Positions 1 through 11,340 are shown, counted from the first letter of the stretch. The stretch is DNA of 64,000 nt from Liriodendron chinense (GCA_003013855.2 ML058577.1:682001-746000), one strand, 5' to 3'. Notes: generated from the sequence alone by a model not told the origin. A program made the numbers and translations.

Positions 1-460
1 TTTGTCTAGATTTTTAATGAAAATGTTTAGATTTTTAAAATTCAAAGCAAAACTTGTATTTTTTTCTTCTTCTTCTCTTGTTCTTCTTTCAAAAAATGCA
101 AACACGAAGGGATTCTGCACACATGTCAACGCAGAATATGTATGAGAAATCCATGCAATTCATTTGGTGTGGCCACCACAAATGTGCCCTTGTCCCAGAA
201 GTTCAGTTGACCAAGATTTTTCACAATTCTATCAGATTTTTTTGTATTTTTTGTACTTCCAAATTTTGTGCGATAGTTTTATACTTTTTAATAATTATTA
301 ATTATCAAGTTTTAACTTTCAAATTAAATCAAGTTTCATGAGTCTTCAAGTTGACTCGGCCTAATGGATTTTCAAGAGGAATCAAGTTTTCAAGTGTGCA
401 AACCATGAAGCCAACAGAAAGTATATAACCCCAAATCTCTTCCCATGAAAACGATCCTTA
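1..460. other. AT-rich DNA, no gene seen
   Basis: Low-complexity AT-rich sequence. The short reading frames here are rich in Phe, Leu and Ile and show no recognisable domain, so I do not call them genes. Confidence 0.5.
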
Positions 461-461
461 G

Positions 462-497
462 AAAGAAAAAAAAGAAAGAAAGAAAGAAAGAAAGAAA
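462..497. repeat. (AAAG)n microsatellite
   Basis: A run of GAAA/AAAG tetranucleotide repeats is directly visible. It lies just beside a minus-strand stretch at about 500-640 that reads like protein in one frame, but no splice sites or family could be assigned to that stretch. Confidence 0.8.
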
Positions 498-718
498 ACA
501 ATCCATAGAGCAAAACCATGCACCTTAAAGAATATCTTGCCTCTAGGTGTGACCATATAAAGGACTTCTTTGACAATCTCGATGAGTGAGTGGAATTCTC
601 CAAAATCTCATCCATAGTTATAATCCATGTGAATAGTTCACACACCATATAGAATCACTTCTTCCCACAAAGTTTAAAGCCCAGCTGCATTAAACATAGT
701 AGAGCCAAGTGTCCGAAG

Positions 719-1020
719 TCGTCGTCATCATCATTTAAGCCTTATCCCAATTACTTGGGTCAGCTACATGAATCCTGTTCGGCCATTCCACTCTATCAAG
801 GGTCAGACCTTCAATTAGACCATAGATCATCAATTCTTTTTTACTACCTCCATCCATGTCCTTTTGGGCCTTCCCCTTGCCCTTTTAGAGCCTTCGACTT
901 ATACCAACTCATTCCTAACCGATGTGGTTCTTGGTCTCTATTACACATGACTAAACCATCGAATTCTACTTTCCCTCATCTTATTACCTATTGGTTCTAC
1001 TCTTAAGTTCCCTTGAATGC
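719..1020 (-). mobile_element. RTE-type LINE 3' end, copy 1
   Basis: On the minus strand the translation carries the C-terminal signature of plant RTE reverse transcriptases: a basic GK-rich stretch, then ...NRIHVADPSNW, then a stop and a (GAT/GAC)n tail (plus strand GTCGTCGTCATCATCATT). RTE LINEs characteristically end in a short simple repeat directly after the coding region. Only about 300 bp of 3' end remain, and the frame carries changes such as an early stop in the arginine/lysine-rich region. This copy is nearly the same as the next one, downstream in coordinates. The assignment rests on motif recognition. Confidence 0.75.
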
Positions 1021-1039
1021 ATTTAAGCCTTATCATCGT

Positions 1040-1650
1040 TGCCATCGTCGTCGTCGTCGTCCTTATTATTTAAGCCTTATAATTTAATTGGGTCTGCTAC
1101 ATGAATCTTGTTCCGTCATTCCACTCTAGCAAGGTCAAACCTTCAGTTAGACCATAGATCATCAAATCTTTTCTTACTACCTCCATCCATGTCCTTTTGG
1201 GCTTCCCCTTACCCTTTTAGAGCCTTCAACTTACACCAACTCATTCCTAACCAGCGTAGTTCTCAGGTCTCTATTGCACATGATTAAACCATTGAAGTCT
1301 ACTTTCCCTCATCTTATTACCTATTGGTTTTACTCCTAAGTTCACTTGAATGCATTCATTCTAATTCCATCCTTCCTCTTCTTGCACTCATCCATCTCAA
1401 CATCCTCATTTCAACTACACCCATCCAATGAACATGTTGTTCTTTAACTGCCCAACATTTAGCCCCATAAAGCATGACTAGACTTATAGCTATCCTACAA
1501 AATTTCCCTTTCAGTTTGAGTGGTACATGATGATCAACCCACGTAATAGACTATTAGATAGTGATTGATAGTAATCAACCTATGCAATAGTCTTTTACGT
1601 TGCGCCTATGGGAGTTTTGTGCTCTCATTGCTCGTAGATAAAAGGAGGGT
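1040..1650 (-). mobile_element. RTE-type LINE 3' portion, copy 2
   Basis: A longer minus-strand fragment of the same family. It begins (plus-strand left edge) with a (GTC)n tail at about 1046-1060, repeats the ADP...LG 3' terminus, and extends upstream into a region whose translation includes MLYGAKCWAVKEQHVHWM, typical of the RTE C-terminal domain. The element is 5'-truncated near 1600-1650, as expected for target-primed insertions. The frame is broken by several stops. About 260 bp are shared with copy 1, so the pair arose by tandem duplication or by two insertions of the same family. Confidence 0.75.
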
Positions 1651-2100
1651 CACATTAGGCTGGCAGCCGGCATCAAACTTATGCCTGTAACTTTCATCAT
1701 GAATTCAAACAATATGTCTCAAGTCTAAATCAAGTTACCAAAACTGATGTGACTCAAACAAGTTGCTGAAATATTTGCACAATGCCTATGTGCCCCTTTT
1801 GATGCATGCATTGTGTGACTCATTTGATATGGACTTGTCAATTGCTGACTCAAATGACTCAAAGACCCTTAGCTAAGCCAGGGCTTGAATCATCCATCTA
1901 GGGCCAATTATTCCAAGTCCTGACATAGGTTGGCATTCTAAATAAAGCTTACCACCTACCATTGCTACCCTCACCCTTTCAATAAGCATCTTGTGCTTCT
2001 ATCTCCATATTTGAATTGCGTATGAAATGCATATTTTGGCTCTAATTACATTACTATTGAGCTTATTAGCATAAGATATGTATATTATTATTATTAATAT
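1650..2100. other. Unassigned intergenic DNA
   Basis: No reading frame with a recognisable domain and no clear repeat structure was seen. It ends in a TA-rich stretch at about 2075-2110. Confidence 0.5.
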
Positions 2101-2109
2101 ATATATATA

Positions 2110-2440
2110 GGATTTCAGTCACCTACAAGCAAGACCACATGGAGCATTTGGTGCTGCCCTACTCAAGTAGGCCCCACCATGACACTTTGATGACATCTAC
2201 CCTGTCCATCAGATGATTCACCTCAGAACCACCCCCCCCCCCCCCCCCCCAAAAACATAAAAACTCAGATGGGCCACAGCACAAGGAACAAGGTGGGAGT
2301 GGACACTCACCCTTGATTTTTAGTTGGGGGCACTGTGGTTGTAAAACCCCCTGAATTTTTGGCCCAACCATTCATCCAAGCCAGATGAATGATCTTGATC
2401 CTATAATATAACTCTGTGGGCCCCACAGGAAAATCAACAG
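2110..2440. repeat. GGCCCACC-type dispersed repeat, possible MITE fragment
   Basis: Contains GTAGGCCCCACCATG at the left and TGGGCCCCACAGG at the right, the same kind of GC-rich palindromic core seen in the foldback elements at 4.6-6.2 and 18.4-19.0 kb. A run of C is present at about 2229-2250. The inverted-repeat pairing is weaker than in those elements, so this may be a relative or a remnant. Confidence 0.4.
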
Positions 2441-2517
2441 CGGTCGTCCTATATCATCTTGTTCCCTGTGTTGTGGCCCACCTGAATTCCATCTTGTTCC
2501 CTGTGTTGTGGCCCACC

Positions 2518-2569
<52 letters not shown>

Positions 2570-2670
2570 GTGTGTGTCTGTCTCTCTCTCTGTGTGTGTG
2601 TGTGTGTGTGTGTGTCTTGGCCCACCTGAAAATCAACAGTGGTCATCCAATATCTGTCTTGTTCCCCAAA
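2415..2670. repeat. Duplicated segment with (CT)n and (GT)n expansion
   Basis: A roughly 34-bp unit containing TTGTTCCCTGTGTTGTGGCC is repeated in tandem at about 2456-2522. A wider unit (GAAAATCAACAG...TTGTTCCC) occurs at about 2429-2470 and again at 2628-2665. Between them lies a long (CT)n run at 2523-2565 and (GT)n runs to 2615. All reading frames here are simple-repeat artefacts. Confidence 0.8.
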
Positions 2671-2871
2671 GGCATGTTGAAGCTTCCTTTGGATTTCTCT
2701 ATTCTTATTAGTTACTTATTCCTTGTCATGTGAAGAGAAAGGAAATTTCATTATAAGTTAACGGTAGAAGGAAAAGCAAAGCAATAGCCATTAAATGTGA
2801 CAGGAAAAAAAAAAAAGTAGAAATAAAGGAAAAAGAATGAAAAATAACAAGGAATAATGACAAAAGAATAC

Positions 2872-3406
2872 ATTGTTGTTCGGGATTTCGGGTGTCCTCT
2901 TCAACATCTCCATGTCCACAAGATGAATTGACCGTAAACTCAGTACTGGGGGATAACGTCCTTATCAAACCTTCAGGGGGATTATGGTCCACTTCAGGCA
3001 TAACAGATTCATCATTAACCACTGAATTCCCATCCATTTCAACACTATCCTTCTCAAACAAAGGGACAGGAAATGTCCTGGGCTTCTCCGTCTTCTCGGC
3101 TGCTTCTTTGTTACCAGACAAATGGATCCCATCACTGCCCACTGGGTAGGAGCATTCATGTTCCGGTGGTGGTGGGTCCACCGTAGAACAGTCTACGGAT
3201 GATGAATGCCCAAGTTCCAGTAAGGTGCTCACCTTGTAATCCAATGGCTCCTGATGCTTCTCTGTTTCCACCAAGATAGAACTTGGAGGATCCATGGAGC
3301 TTTCAACAAAGCCATCGGGCAAGGAGTCTGCTTCTGGGAGTTGATTCGCAGGGGAGTGCTCCATTACAGCAATGGGCAGTGAAGCACAAGGAAAAGGAAG
3401 GAGAAC
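2872..3406 (-). CDS. Candidate host exon, unknown protein
   Basis: A minus-strand frame opens at an ATG at 3364-3362 and runs about 164 codons of hydrophilic, acidic, Ser/Pro-rich sequence (starts MEHSPANQLPEADSLPDGF). The composition looks like a genuine but disordered plant protein N-terminus and is unlike the transposons around it. A good splice acceptor (TTGGTGCAG then GTTC) lies at 3407-3415, so the exon probably starts at 3406 with a short 5'-UTR. A possible but weak donor (AAT then GTATTC) lies at 2871-2870; beyond it the frame becomes hydrophobic and low-complexity, as in intron. I do not recognise the protein family. No following exon was found in 1-2870, so the gene could be a remnant. 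Confidence 0.45.
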
Positions 3407-3419
3407 CTGCACCAAGCAA

Positions 3420-4071
3420 TGGCAGCATCGTAAATCAAAATGGAGGACTTAATATTCACCCCCACCCTGATTGATTCAAATAAAACCCATTTTATACATT
3501 TGGGGAATCAAAATGGCACACTTCACCCATTTCCCATTTTGCAAAGCCTACCTCGATTGATTTACAATACACCAACCATAAATTCACATACACCCTTTTT
3601 ATCTTCAGGTTTGCACACACCCACCCCAACTGATTTGCAATCACCCATTTCCATTTTTCATAAGAACCCACCTCGATTAATTTGCATAAACTCTTTTTTT
3701 TTTCATTTTCTTCGCATCCACCCGAACTGATTTGCAAACACCTATTTTCCATTCAACGTATCTAAACAAAACACTATCTTGTGCTGATTTCCCATTTTGC
3801 ATACATCTACCTTTTCTTTGGTTTGCATGCACCCCTTTTCCATTGAGGGATTAAAACTGCGATGTTCCGTACACGGTACACCCATTTTCTATTATGCATA
3901 AAACCCATTTCCCATTTCCCAATCTGCATACATCCACGTCGATTGATTTACATATACATTTTTTCCCCAAAATGGAGAATGAATGCATGAGAATGAATCA
4001 GGTCGGTTGTGGATATCAACCCCAAACTCATTCCGTCATCTTTTTTTTCATTTTGAAGGAATCATGGAGGG

Positions 4072-4112
<41 letters not shown>

Positions 4113-4260
4113 AGCCTGAGAACTGAGGGCTGTAGACGGGACGATCTCAAATGAATAGAAAGAGATGCCGCTGCAGCTGCTGCATTCGGAGGAAGAAATG
4201 CGAAATGCGTGTTGTCGTTTCCCTTTTCTCCTGCACAAGTGCAATTTTGTCTTCTCCTAC
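3420..4260 (-). promoter_or_regulatory. Possible 5'-UTR, leader intron and promoter of the 2.9-3.4 kb exon
   Basis: On the minus strand a (CT)n tract at about 4074-4110 precedes the candidate exon. CT-rich leaders next to transcription starts are common in plant genes. The intervening 3420-4030 region is T/C-rich in plus orientation, contains repeated motifs of the GATTGATTTGCA type, and would be a 5'-UTR intron ending at the acceptor at 3407. No TATA box was pinned down. This is inference from composition and one splice site. Confidence 0.3.
4075..4110. repeat. (GA)n microsatellite
   Basis: An uninterrupted GA dinucleotide run is directly visible. The matching frames on both strands are repeat artefacts. 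Confidence 0.9.
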
Positions 4261-4592
4261 CTCTCATGCTTGCCAAACGTTGTACACGTGGATGAGATCC
4301 AAGCGGCCCATCAGCTGGGTCCCACCGTGGGGATTAGAGGGCCTAACAGTCTGATCGATAATTACTTGGACCCACATTTATTAGAATTCCACTGTTAATT
4401 GATCGACGGTCCACTTTCAAAGTGCATGTGGCCCACCAAGTTAGACAAGTGTAATATCTTTTTTCTTTCAGGCAGAAGCATTATCTCGTAGTTTAGTTTA
4501 CGCGCGCATGCAGTTGATGATCCAAACCGTTCATCTTGCAGGACGGTAAGAAAGATCAGAGGGTTGGGATCTTTCCATTGGATGGATTTTTC

Positions 4593-5112
4593 GGGACGCG
4601 AGTTGCCTGCGCCCCAGCCTGCAGGAATGCCGTCAGAAGCTGCGTGGGGCCCACTGAGATGTCAATCAGAAATCCACCCGGTCCATCAGTTTCACCAGCT
4701 CATCTTGGGACATGATACCAAAAATGATCCAGACCCAAAACTTAAGTGGACCACACTACAAGAAAGAGTGGTGATGGAAATGACCACCATTAGAACCATC
4801 CCAGGACCTACCATGATGTTTATATGCCATCCAAACCGTTCATAAGGCCATTCTAGCTGGTATGAATTGGAAAAACAAAGAGCCTGATCCAGAACAACTT
4901 CTGCATTCCCATAAAGGTTTTGATGGTGGGTGTTCAATCCTACTGTTTCGATGCAGTGGACTTGAGTTTTGGGTCTGGCTCACTTTTTTTAATCGTATCC
5001 TAACATGAGCTGGAGAAATTGATGGACGGGGTGGATTTCTCACAGACCTTTTAGTGGGCCCTACATAGCTTCTGACCGCAGAAACACGTGCCCTCTTTTA
5101 GGGGCAAAGCCA
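4593..5112. mobile_element. Foldback MITE A (Mutator-like family)
   Basis: A long imperfect palindrome. The left arm starting GTCAGAAGCT at 4632 pairs with the right arm ending at 5076, and the complementarity continues through the GGGCCCAC core and the ATCCACC...GTCCATCA block for roughly 90 bp per arm and, more weakly, to the centre. An outer motif GGGACGCGAGTTGCCTGCG at about 4593 resembles the termini of foldback C. The inner arms (4632-5076) are clear, the outermost ends are approximate. No coding capacity. Confidence 0.65.
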
Positions 5113-5200
5113 GTACGTAGTGGAGTTACGACGGTGGGCCGCATGTACAAATCCATACACCTGCAGCAGATTTGCTGAAACGCAAGTCCATGTAATTTCT

Positions 5201-5603
5201 CAGTGCGGCCTTTACTGTGGGTCCTACCTAGATGTATTTATTCTATATCCACGCCGACCATCCGTTTTTCCAGATCATTTTAGGGCATGATCCCAAAAGA
5301 GAAACAGATCCAAATCTTAGGTGGACCGGAAGCAGTGGTGATTGACCATTAAATAGCCACAAAGGTTTTTGTGAACTTTATCAACGGTTGGATGGCAAAT
5401 AAATATTACAGTGGGCCTGAAAGTTTCTAACAGTGGGGTATTCAATCACCACTTCCACCACTGTTTCCTATGGTATGGTCCACCTGAGATTTGGATCTAT
5501 TTCATTTTTTGGGCTTATCCCTAAAATGATCTGGCAAAACTGATGGACGGCGTGGATATAGAATACATGCATCAAGGTGGGCTCCATGGTAAAGGCCGCA
5601 CTG
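5201..5603. mobile_element. Foldback MITE B
   Basis: A palindromic element bounded by a perfect 15-bp inverted repeat, CAGTGCGGCCTTTAC at 5201-5215 and its complement ending at 5603. Internally it carries the same blocks as foldbacks A and C in inverted order (ATCATTTTAGGGCATGATCC, GGTGGACC, ATGGCAAATAAA). No target duplication was recognised. Confidence 0.65.
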
Positions 5604-5626
5604 TATTGGGTGAGGCCGGGCCACGC

Positions 5627-6243
5627 GGAAGGGGATTAGCTGGTGCACCGCACACCAGCGAGCTCGCTGGTGTATTGACGTCACCAATTTCTGTGGGCCC
5701 CACCATGAGGTTCGTGGTATATCCAAACCATCAGTCCATTTGGCGACATCGTTATAAGGTTTTAACCAAAACTAGGACAGATCTAATGATCAAGTGGACC
5801 ACACTGCAGAATGCAGTGGGAGATTGAACCTTGACCATTAAAACCTTCCTGGTGGTCACAGAAGTTTTGGATCAATCTGATATTTGTTTTTACCATTCAT
5901 CCAGGTCTATGTGACCTTATGAACAGTTTGGATGGCAAATAAACATCATGGTGACCCTACAGATGTTTTAACGGTGAAAATCATTGTCCCCATTTCCTTT
6001 TTTGGTGTGGTCCACTTGAGATTTGTATATATCTCATTTTTTTCATCATGCCCTAAAATGATCTTGTAAACTGATGGACGGTGTAGATATGTTAAATACA
6101 TCATCTTGGGGCCCACATGATCTTGATTTTCTTTGAACCGTGGGTATGAACATGGAGCTCGAGGACTGATGAAGTTGTTGTAGGCGACACGTACTCACAC
6201 CAGCAAATTAGCTGGTGTAAGGTACACCAGGCAATCCGCTTCC
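5627..6243. mobile_element. Foldback MITE C with 9-bp target duplication
   Basis: A 617-bp non-coding element. The left end GGAAGGGGATTAGCTGGTG pairs with the complement of the right end, GGAAGCGGATTGCCTGGTG, and the pairing extends about 60 bp. It is flanked by a perfect 9-bp direct repeat GGGCCACGC at 5618-5626 and 6244-6252. A 9-bp duplication with long terminal inverted repeats is the hallmark of Mutator-like elements. The interior repeats the blocks of foldbacks A and B. Confidence 0.85.
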
Positions 6244-6259
6244 GGGCCACGCTGCTCCC

Positions 6260-6960
6260 GGATTTCATACTTGTGGGGTCCACACAATTGAGTTGATAGG
6301 CCCCATTGAAGATGGTATACTCAGCAGAAAATCTCTAAAGACGTACTGCCAAGATCGCAATCCATCAAGCTACCCCTTTTGGTACCATTGAGGGGTGGCC
6401 CTTGCCCCCTTAGCCCTGGCTTTGTCCAGCCTTGGTCCTAATCGGGCTAAAAGGCCATGTTTCTGGCGTGGACTCCCAAGGGCCGGGCTGGGCCAGGGCC
6501 ACCCTACAAGAAAAAGGCTTGAATAATCTAAGGTCTGGAATAAGCCTAGTTTAAGATTTTATTTATTTTTCATCTGCAACGGATACAGCCACACATGCAT
6601 CTTAAATGGGAACTGCTCATGGGGTGTTAGGTCTAGTCGTACAGTACTTGTACCCGGGCTATTGCAATTGGAGTCTTGTCCGATCTTGAAGAACCTGAAT
6701 TGACCTGTCAGGTTTAGATGTAGATGCCCACCAGGTGCCTTTCAGACATTTGGATCAAGCGATCAATAAGAGCATTTACATGGTTCAGCCTACCCAGCAG
6801 ATGGATTAGACCACAAACATGTGACACTTTAAAGTATTCTTAGTGTGTAAATGTGTGACACTTTAACACATAGTGTGTAAATGGGCTCTCTTACATGTGT
6901 GGCTTAAAAGACCTTATTTCTTTTATTAGAATAATCAACGGTCGCTTTTCACTCCCTTCA
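6260..6960. other. Unassigned intergenic DNA
   Basis: Moderately GC-rich on the left, then AT-rich. No domain-bearing reading frame and no clear element ends were seen. Confidence 0.5.
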
Positions 6961-7560
6961 GTTTTGATTGTGCGAATATGTGTATAGGGTTAACTTGAAT
7001 ATGAACATGCATATAATTTAGAGTCACTACTAACCAGGTGAAATTTAAAATTTATAATTGGCTAGAAATCATAGAATCACTTAAGGTTAGGAAACCATGA
7101 TTCTTCAACTCAAGAGACTCATGTGATTGATTTACGAGCTTTAATCTCAAGTCCAAGCTTCAATAATGACAGAATAGTGAGGGGTTAGGCACCCTTTTCC
7201 GCCGCACAAATCTCTATTTTATGGGATTTTAGAATTTTTGGAAGATTGAATAGAATTTCAGTGTTTCTACATTGGGTTATGCTTAACAAGACCTATAGAG
7301 TCCAAGCAGGCAAAAGCGAATTAGCTTTGCATCATAAAACTAGGAGGCTCTATACAAGCAAGTAAAAATGTAATTATAGTCTTGCTTCACAAAATTTAAG
7401 AATTTGGGTAGGCAAAGTAAAATAAAGAAAGGCGCTTAATCGCGCTTAACAAAGTTTAAGATTCCAGGTAGGCAAATAAAAATGTAACCAAGAAAGAAGT
7501 TCAGTATTGTTAGGATTTTTCAGACTCTTCAAAAAAGCTTAAAAGAAGTGAACAACCCCC
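6960..7560. repeat. LTR-like dispersed repeat, copy 1
   Basis: Shares ordered motifs with 13.23-13.90 kb: a block containing TCACTACTAACC, then GGTTAGGCACCCTTTTCC with a following TCTCTATTTTATGGGA, then repeated AGCTTTGC...-type units. Sequences with GGTTAGGCACC motifs occur in LTRs of some plant gypsy elements, so an LTR remnant is the likeliest origin, but no TG...CA ends or coding region were found. Confidence 0.4.
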
Positions 7561-8161
7561 CCCCCCTAAATGACAATTGTTATGCTAGATACGTAGACCT
7601 CTATTATCAACGATGACATCACAAACTCTTAGTGTATAATTTTGCCTTTATGAGACTTAGGCAACAATTCTATTTGGTAAAAGAAAGCTAAGTGGACAAT
7701 CAGCTGACCATAAGTCAGTAGTCCATTTGTCTTTTTTATCACGCAATTTGCCATGTATAGAGGATATTCGGTATCTCAAGGGTTGGATAATTGTGTGCGG
7801 TTTGATTGGCCCAGCTTGGAGTATGTCAATCAAACCCGTTGGTTATTTCCATAAGGTGTCAGAGGCCCTTTTAACCTAACTTACTTAGACTTCCGATGCT
7901 CCATGGATCAACCAAAAACAGTTTTATCGAAGGAATGCCTGGCCAGGGTTTCCAAAAAGTACGTGAAAATTGCCCATATTTGGTTTGTCAGGCTTCAGAT
8001 CTATTGTTTAAGTCCATTAATTATTTCTAAGACATGTCGAGGCTTGTTCCTACTTGACCCTTCTGAATTTTCAATAGTTCTTTAGTCACTTAAAGATCGT
8101 TTCAGCAAAGTTCTATTGAGGTGCTAAGAGTAGTCTATAGTCATTTTCAAGTGGGGTGTTT

Positions 8162-8165
<4 letters not shown>
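7560..8165. other. Unassigned intergenic DNA
   Basis: No supported gene. A short plus-strand frame at 7903-8085 has no recognisable motif. Confidence 0.5.

Positions 8166-8230
<65 letters not shown>
8166..8230. repeat. (TA)n microsatellite
   Basis: More than 30 consecutive AT dinucleotides are visible. Confidence 0.95.
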
Positions 8231-8234
<4 letters not shown>

Positions 8235-9420
8235 ACTATTGAAATTAATTGGACCCGACCTAACCTGATTGGCTGACCCGACCTGACCTAACCCGACGTT
8301 AACTGAGTCCGTCACATGAACTTGAATTGAGCTTGACCATACCTAATTTTTAACAAGGTTCAAAAAGTGAAACTTAAAACTAATTCACTTTCTTAATGGG
8401 TTTGAAACATAAGACCCAAGCTCATTAAAATCAAGCAAGGTCAATCAATCTAGGTAATACATGAACACAACCCTACTGCACATAGGTCTTTACGATCATC
8501 AATTCTTTCCATGGCAACGGTGGCCCACTTGATGATTGAATAAAGCCAATAGGCTAAATCAAGCCATTCATCATTGACTCGGGCCTAGCTTAGCCTATAC
8601 TTCAAGCCTAGATTCCAAGATCAAACCTAACCCTCAGGCTATTTTTAGGGGGTCAAGCCTTGCCCTTATAAGGGCTAAGCTATGAGTGATAGTTATAAGA
8701 GCCAAGTGTGAATCCCACATTATCTCTATCACACTTTAATTCTCTATACTCAAGTGCACTTCAGTCCAGTCACCGAGTCGTGGTGTGACTTCAGCAAGAA
8801 CATTAAGAGCCTATTTGTTTCAACACTTATGTTGGAATGTATTGAAATTACCGTAAAAAAATCTCGTGTTGCGTTTAAATTCCGATTAAAAAATCGAGCC
8901 CTTCTACCGACGTATTCCCAGTGTAACGTCACCATAATGAAGAAGAAATCATTTGGGACGCGGACTGCTCGATGTAATGAGATAATTGTCCGTCGTCTCC
9001 ATGATTACCAACTAGTATTGTGATCTCGCAGACGTGTGTATACAAACAGAGGGTTGGCTTTCATTTCAGTCTCTCTTCTTCTACAATCATCATCTACTTT
9101 GACTATCAACATCTCTCAAAGACCTTATCAGGTGAACGGTATGCCTTTTTTCTTTAAACCTTACATGAACGTTACAATTGGTAATTTGCTTCTCTACTTT
9201 GACTCATTTTCTCTTTCATTGTTCGACAGGGCCTCTTTATATATATATATATATATATAATTCCATCGCCGGCAACATAATGGGGTTTGAAACTTCATTC
9301 ATTAACATTTTTTTGTTTATTAATCTGAATCCGTGCATATCATCATGCAAATTGAAGTATGCGTCGACATGCAGATACTGTTGAAATTGCACCTATTGCT
9401 CACACTTAGGTGCTACGCAT
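8230..9420. other. Unassigned intergenic DNA
   Basis: AT-rich. A smaller (TA)n run lies at about 9238-9258. No recognisable coding domain. The segment at 8790-9010 has a compositional change (CG-containing words such as TCTCGTGTTGCG) and may be an old small transposon, but no ends were resolved. Confidence 0.45.
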
Positions 9421-11340
9421 TGGGGAAGCTTAGCGGAGCTACTAGGAACAATGGCCGAATCCTAAGGGGGGGATGAATAGGACCACTTAAAAAAATTTGC
9501 CTACTTAACAAATTTACCAATTTAACATATGAGGCTAAGGGCCCAAGCACATAGATTGCAAATAATTCAACTAATTAAGCAATTAATCTATGTGCACAAT
9601 ATAGACTATAAGAGATCTAACATGTTGAGCATAAGCTTATAGAAGGATAAACTCCAAAAGATACAACTAGTAGAGAACCAACTCTATGTGGGATAGTTCA
9701 CTTGTGTGTGTGCAATCAATTCAAGGCCTAGCATACATCTAATTATGTGTTCACATAATTTCATGAATTAGATCACCAAAGTATAACTAAAAGGAGATGC
9801 TTAAAGACAATTACAAACACAAGCATATATAGTGGTTCAACTACTTATCTACTCCAGTACTCCCGGTGGACACACCCGCCTTGGGTGTATTGGTATTTCA
9901 CTATTTTAGAGGTTTTAAATCGGGTTCATTTCTAACCCTTATAATTGTTTTCCATAGGTTCACCAAAAATCTTGGTCCTGCACAAGAACTAGCTCCCACG
10001 GAGTCTTAGTTAGTTTTCAATCGGCTAACCAACAACTATTAGCAGTCCTAATCCAAGGACCTACGTATACTCCCGCTGAAGGCTCCCATGTGAACACTAA
10101 CACATACTCACCTATGTCCGATGAACTCGGCCCTACACAAGAGTTTAAGTCCTACACAATAACATATTTGAGTTTAGGTTACAAACTCTACACACTCAAT
10201 CCTACAAAAGGAAAGAGCATGTACATGGACTCTATAAATGATAACCTACTTGTTGTATCGAGCCCAGCTGAACACGCCTTCTTGAGTTGTTTCTTCAAAG
10301 TTCTTCCATGCTTGAATCAACTCATTGTTGCTCCTCCAATCATTGATGCCGAATGGTTCCTCTCTATGATAAAACACCTTGTATGCGATGCTCCATTGAG
10401 ATGACCAAGGTGATGGGAGTTGGTGAAATCTCTACAACCTAAGAATGGGATTTGGTTCCATGTTGTGGATTTACCTAGATGAGTCTTCTAGAGTATTTAG
10501 ACAATATTTTACCTATAAGCTTGGTGTCTAAAACTCTAGAGAGAGGTGGAGATCAAGTTCATCTTGAACTTGATCTTGGAATGCTCTAGCTTGTGATGAA
10601 TCACAAGAAAAATTACTTGGATCTCATAGGATTAGTGCCTAATGTGATATGGAAGTGTGGAGGCTTCTAATGCACTAAAAACTCATCCATTATTCCAAGA
10701 ACCGAATACTCTTTACATAGCTAAAGTGTTACAACAGCAAAAAAATGGCTAGTTAACGACTTTGTCGATAGGATCGAAGTATCCTTCGATGCGATCGAAC
10801 TACCCCTCAATGGAATCAAACGATTTCTTGATGGAATCGAAAAACTGTCAAGAGAGTTCAAATGGTTACTTGACTGGATGTTCGATGGCAGTGTATCAGT
10901 CTTTGGTGGGATCGAACGATTCAACGAAGGGATTGAAGAGGTGTCCATAGAGCTCAATCTGATTCCTGGACATCTATTCGATGACATCAACGAAGGCCTT
11001 TGATGGGATCGAACACCTATCGACGGGACCTTCGATGGGATTAAAGTTCACTCGAAAACTGTTGTTTGGATGGATTGTTTGGTTTACAACAGCTTGAACA
11101 TCTTTATTAGCCTTACTTATCATGTTCAAATGAGTCTTCTAATGCTAAGAAAGATGACTAAGAGTTTACTTATCAGGTTTAAGTCATTTAGAGGCTAGGT
11201 TGTTTTGGTTTTAAGGTTAGAGTCACCAAAGCACCTTAGATTTACCTATGTTCTTCACTCCTTAATGCTTCTTATCTTCATTTGTCTTCGATCTTCACCT
11301 TCTAAGGATTCAACCGACTCACTGAAACATAAACTCATGT
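9420..11340. repeat. Non-coding dispersed repeat with GGGGGGGATGAATAGG motif
   Basis: Begins with CCTAAGGGGGGGATGAATAG at about 9461. This motif, followed by a long non-coding body rich in CTACACAA-type words, is widespread in plant genomes and seems to belong to a non-autonomous retroelement whose class I cannot prove. A plus frame at 10090-10404 lacks recognisable domains. Near the right end (10740-11050) is an array of degenerate GATGGGATCGAA units. Confidence 0.4.
10740..11050. repeat. Degenerate (TTCGATGGGATCGAA) array
   Basis: Roughly 10 imperfect copies of a GATGG(G/A)ATCGAA core separated by variable 15-30 bp spacers. The core is partly self-complementary (TTCGAT/ATCGAA). It lies inside the dispersed repeat called at 9420-11340. 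Confidence 0.7.

Noticed and set aside
500..640. Minus-strand protein-like stretch EFHSLIEIVKEVLYM... as a gene
   Set aside because: No ATG-to-stop context, splice sites or known family were found. Too short to call.
2449..2711. Overlapping frames of His/Thr/Arg/Glu or Ser/Leu repeats
   Set aside because: They translate the (CT)n and (GT)n microsatellites in several frames and are not genes.
4028..4354. Short frames on both strands near the (GA)n tract, including Cys/Arg-rich ones
   Set aside because: Overlapping in several frames, with no family resemblance. More likely leader or promoter DNA of the minus-strand candidate gene.
10090..10404. 104-codon plus frame in the dispersed repeat
   Set aside because: Low-complexity, no motif, and lies in a sequence that looks like a non-coding repeat.
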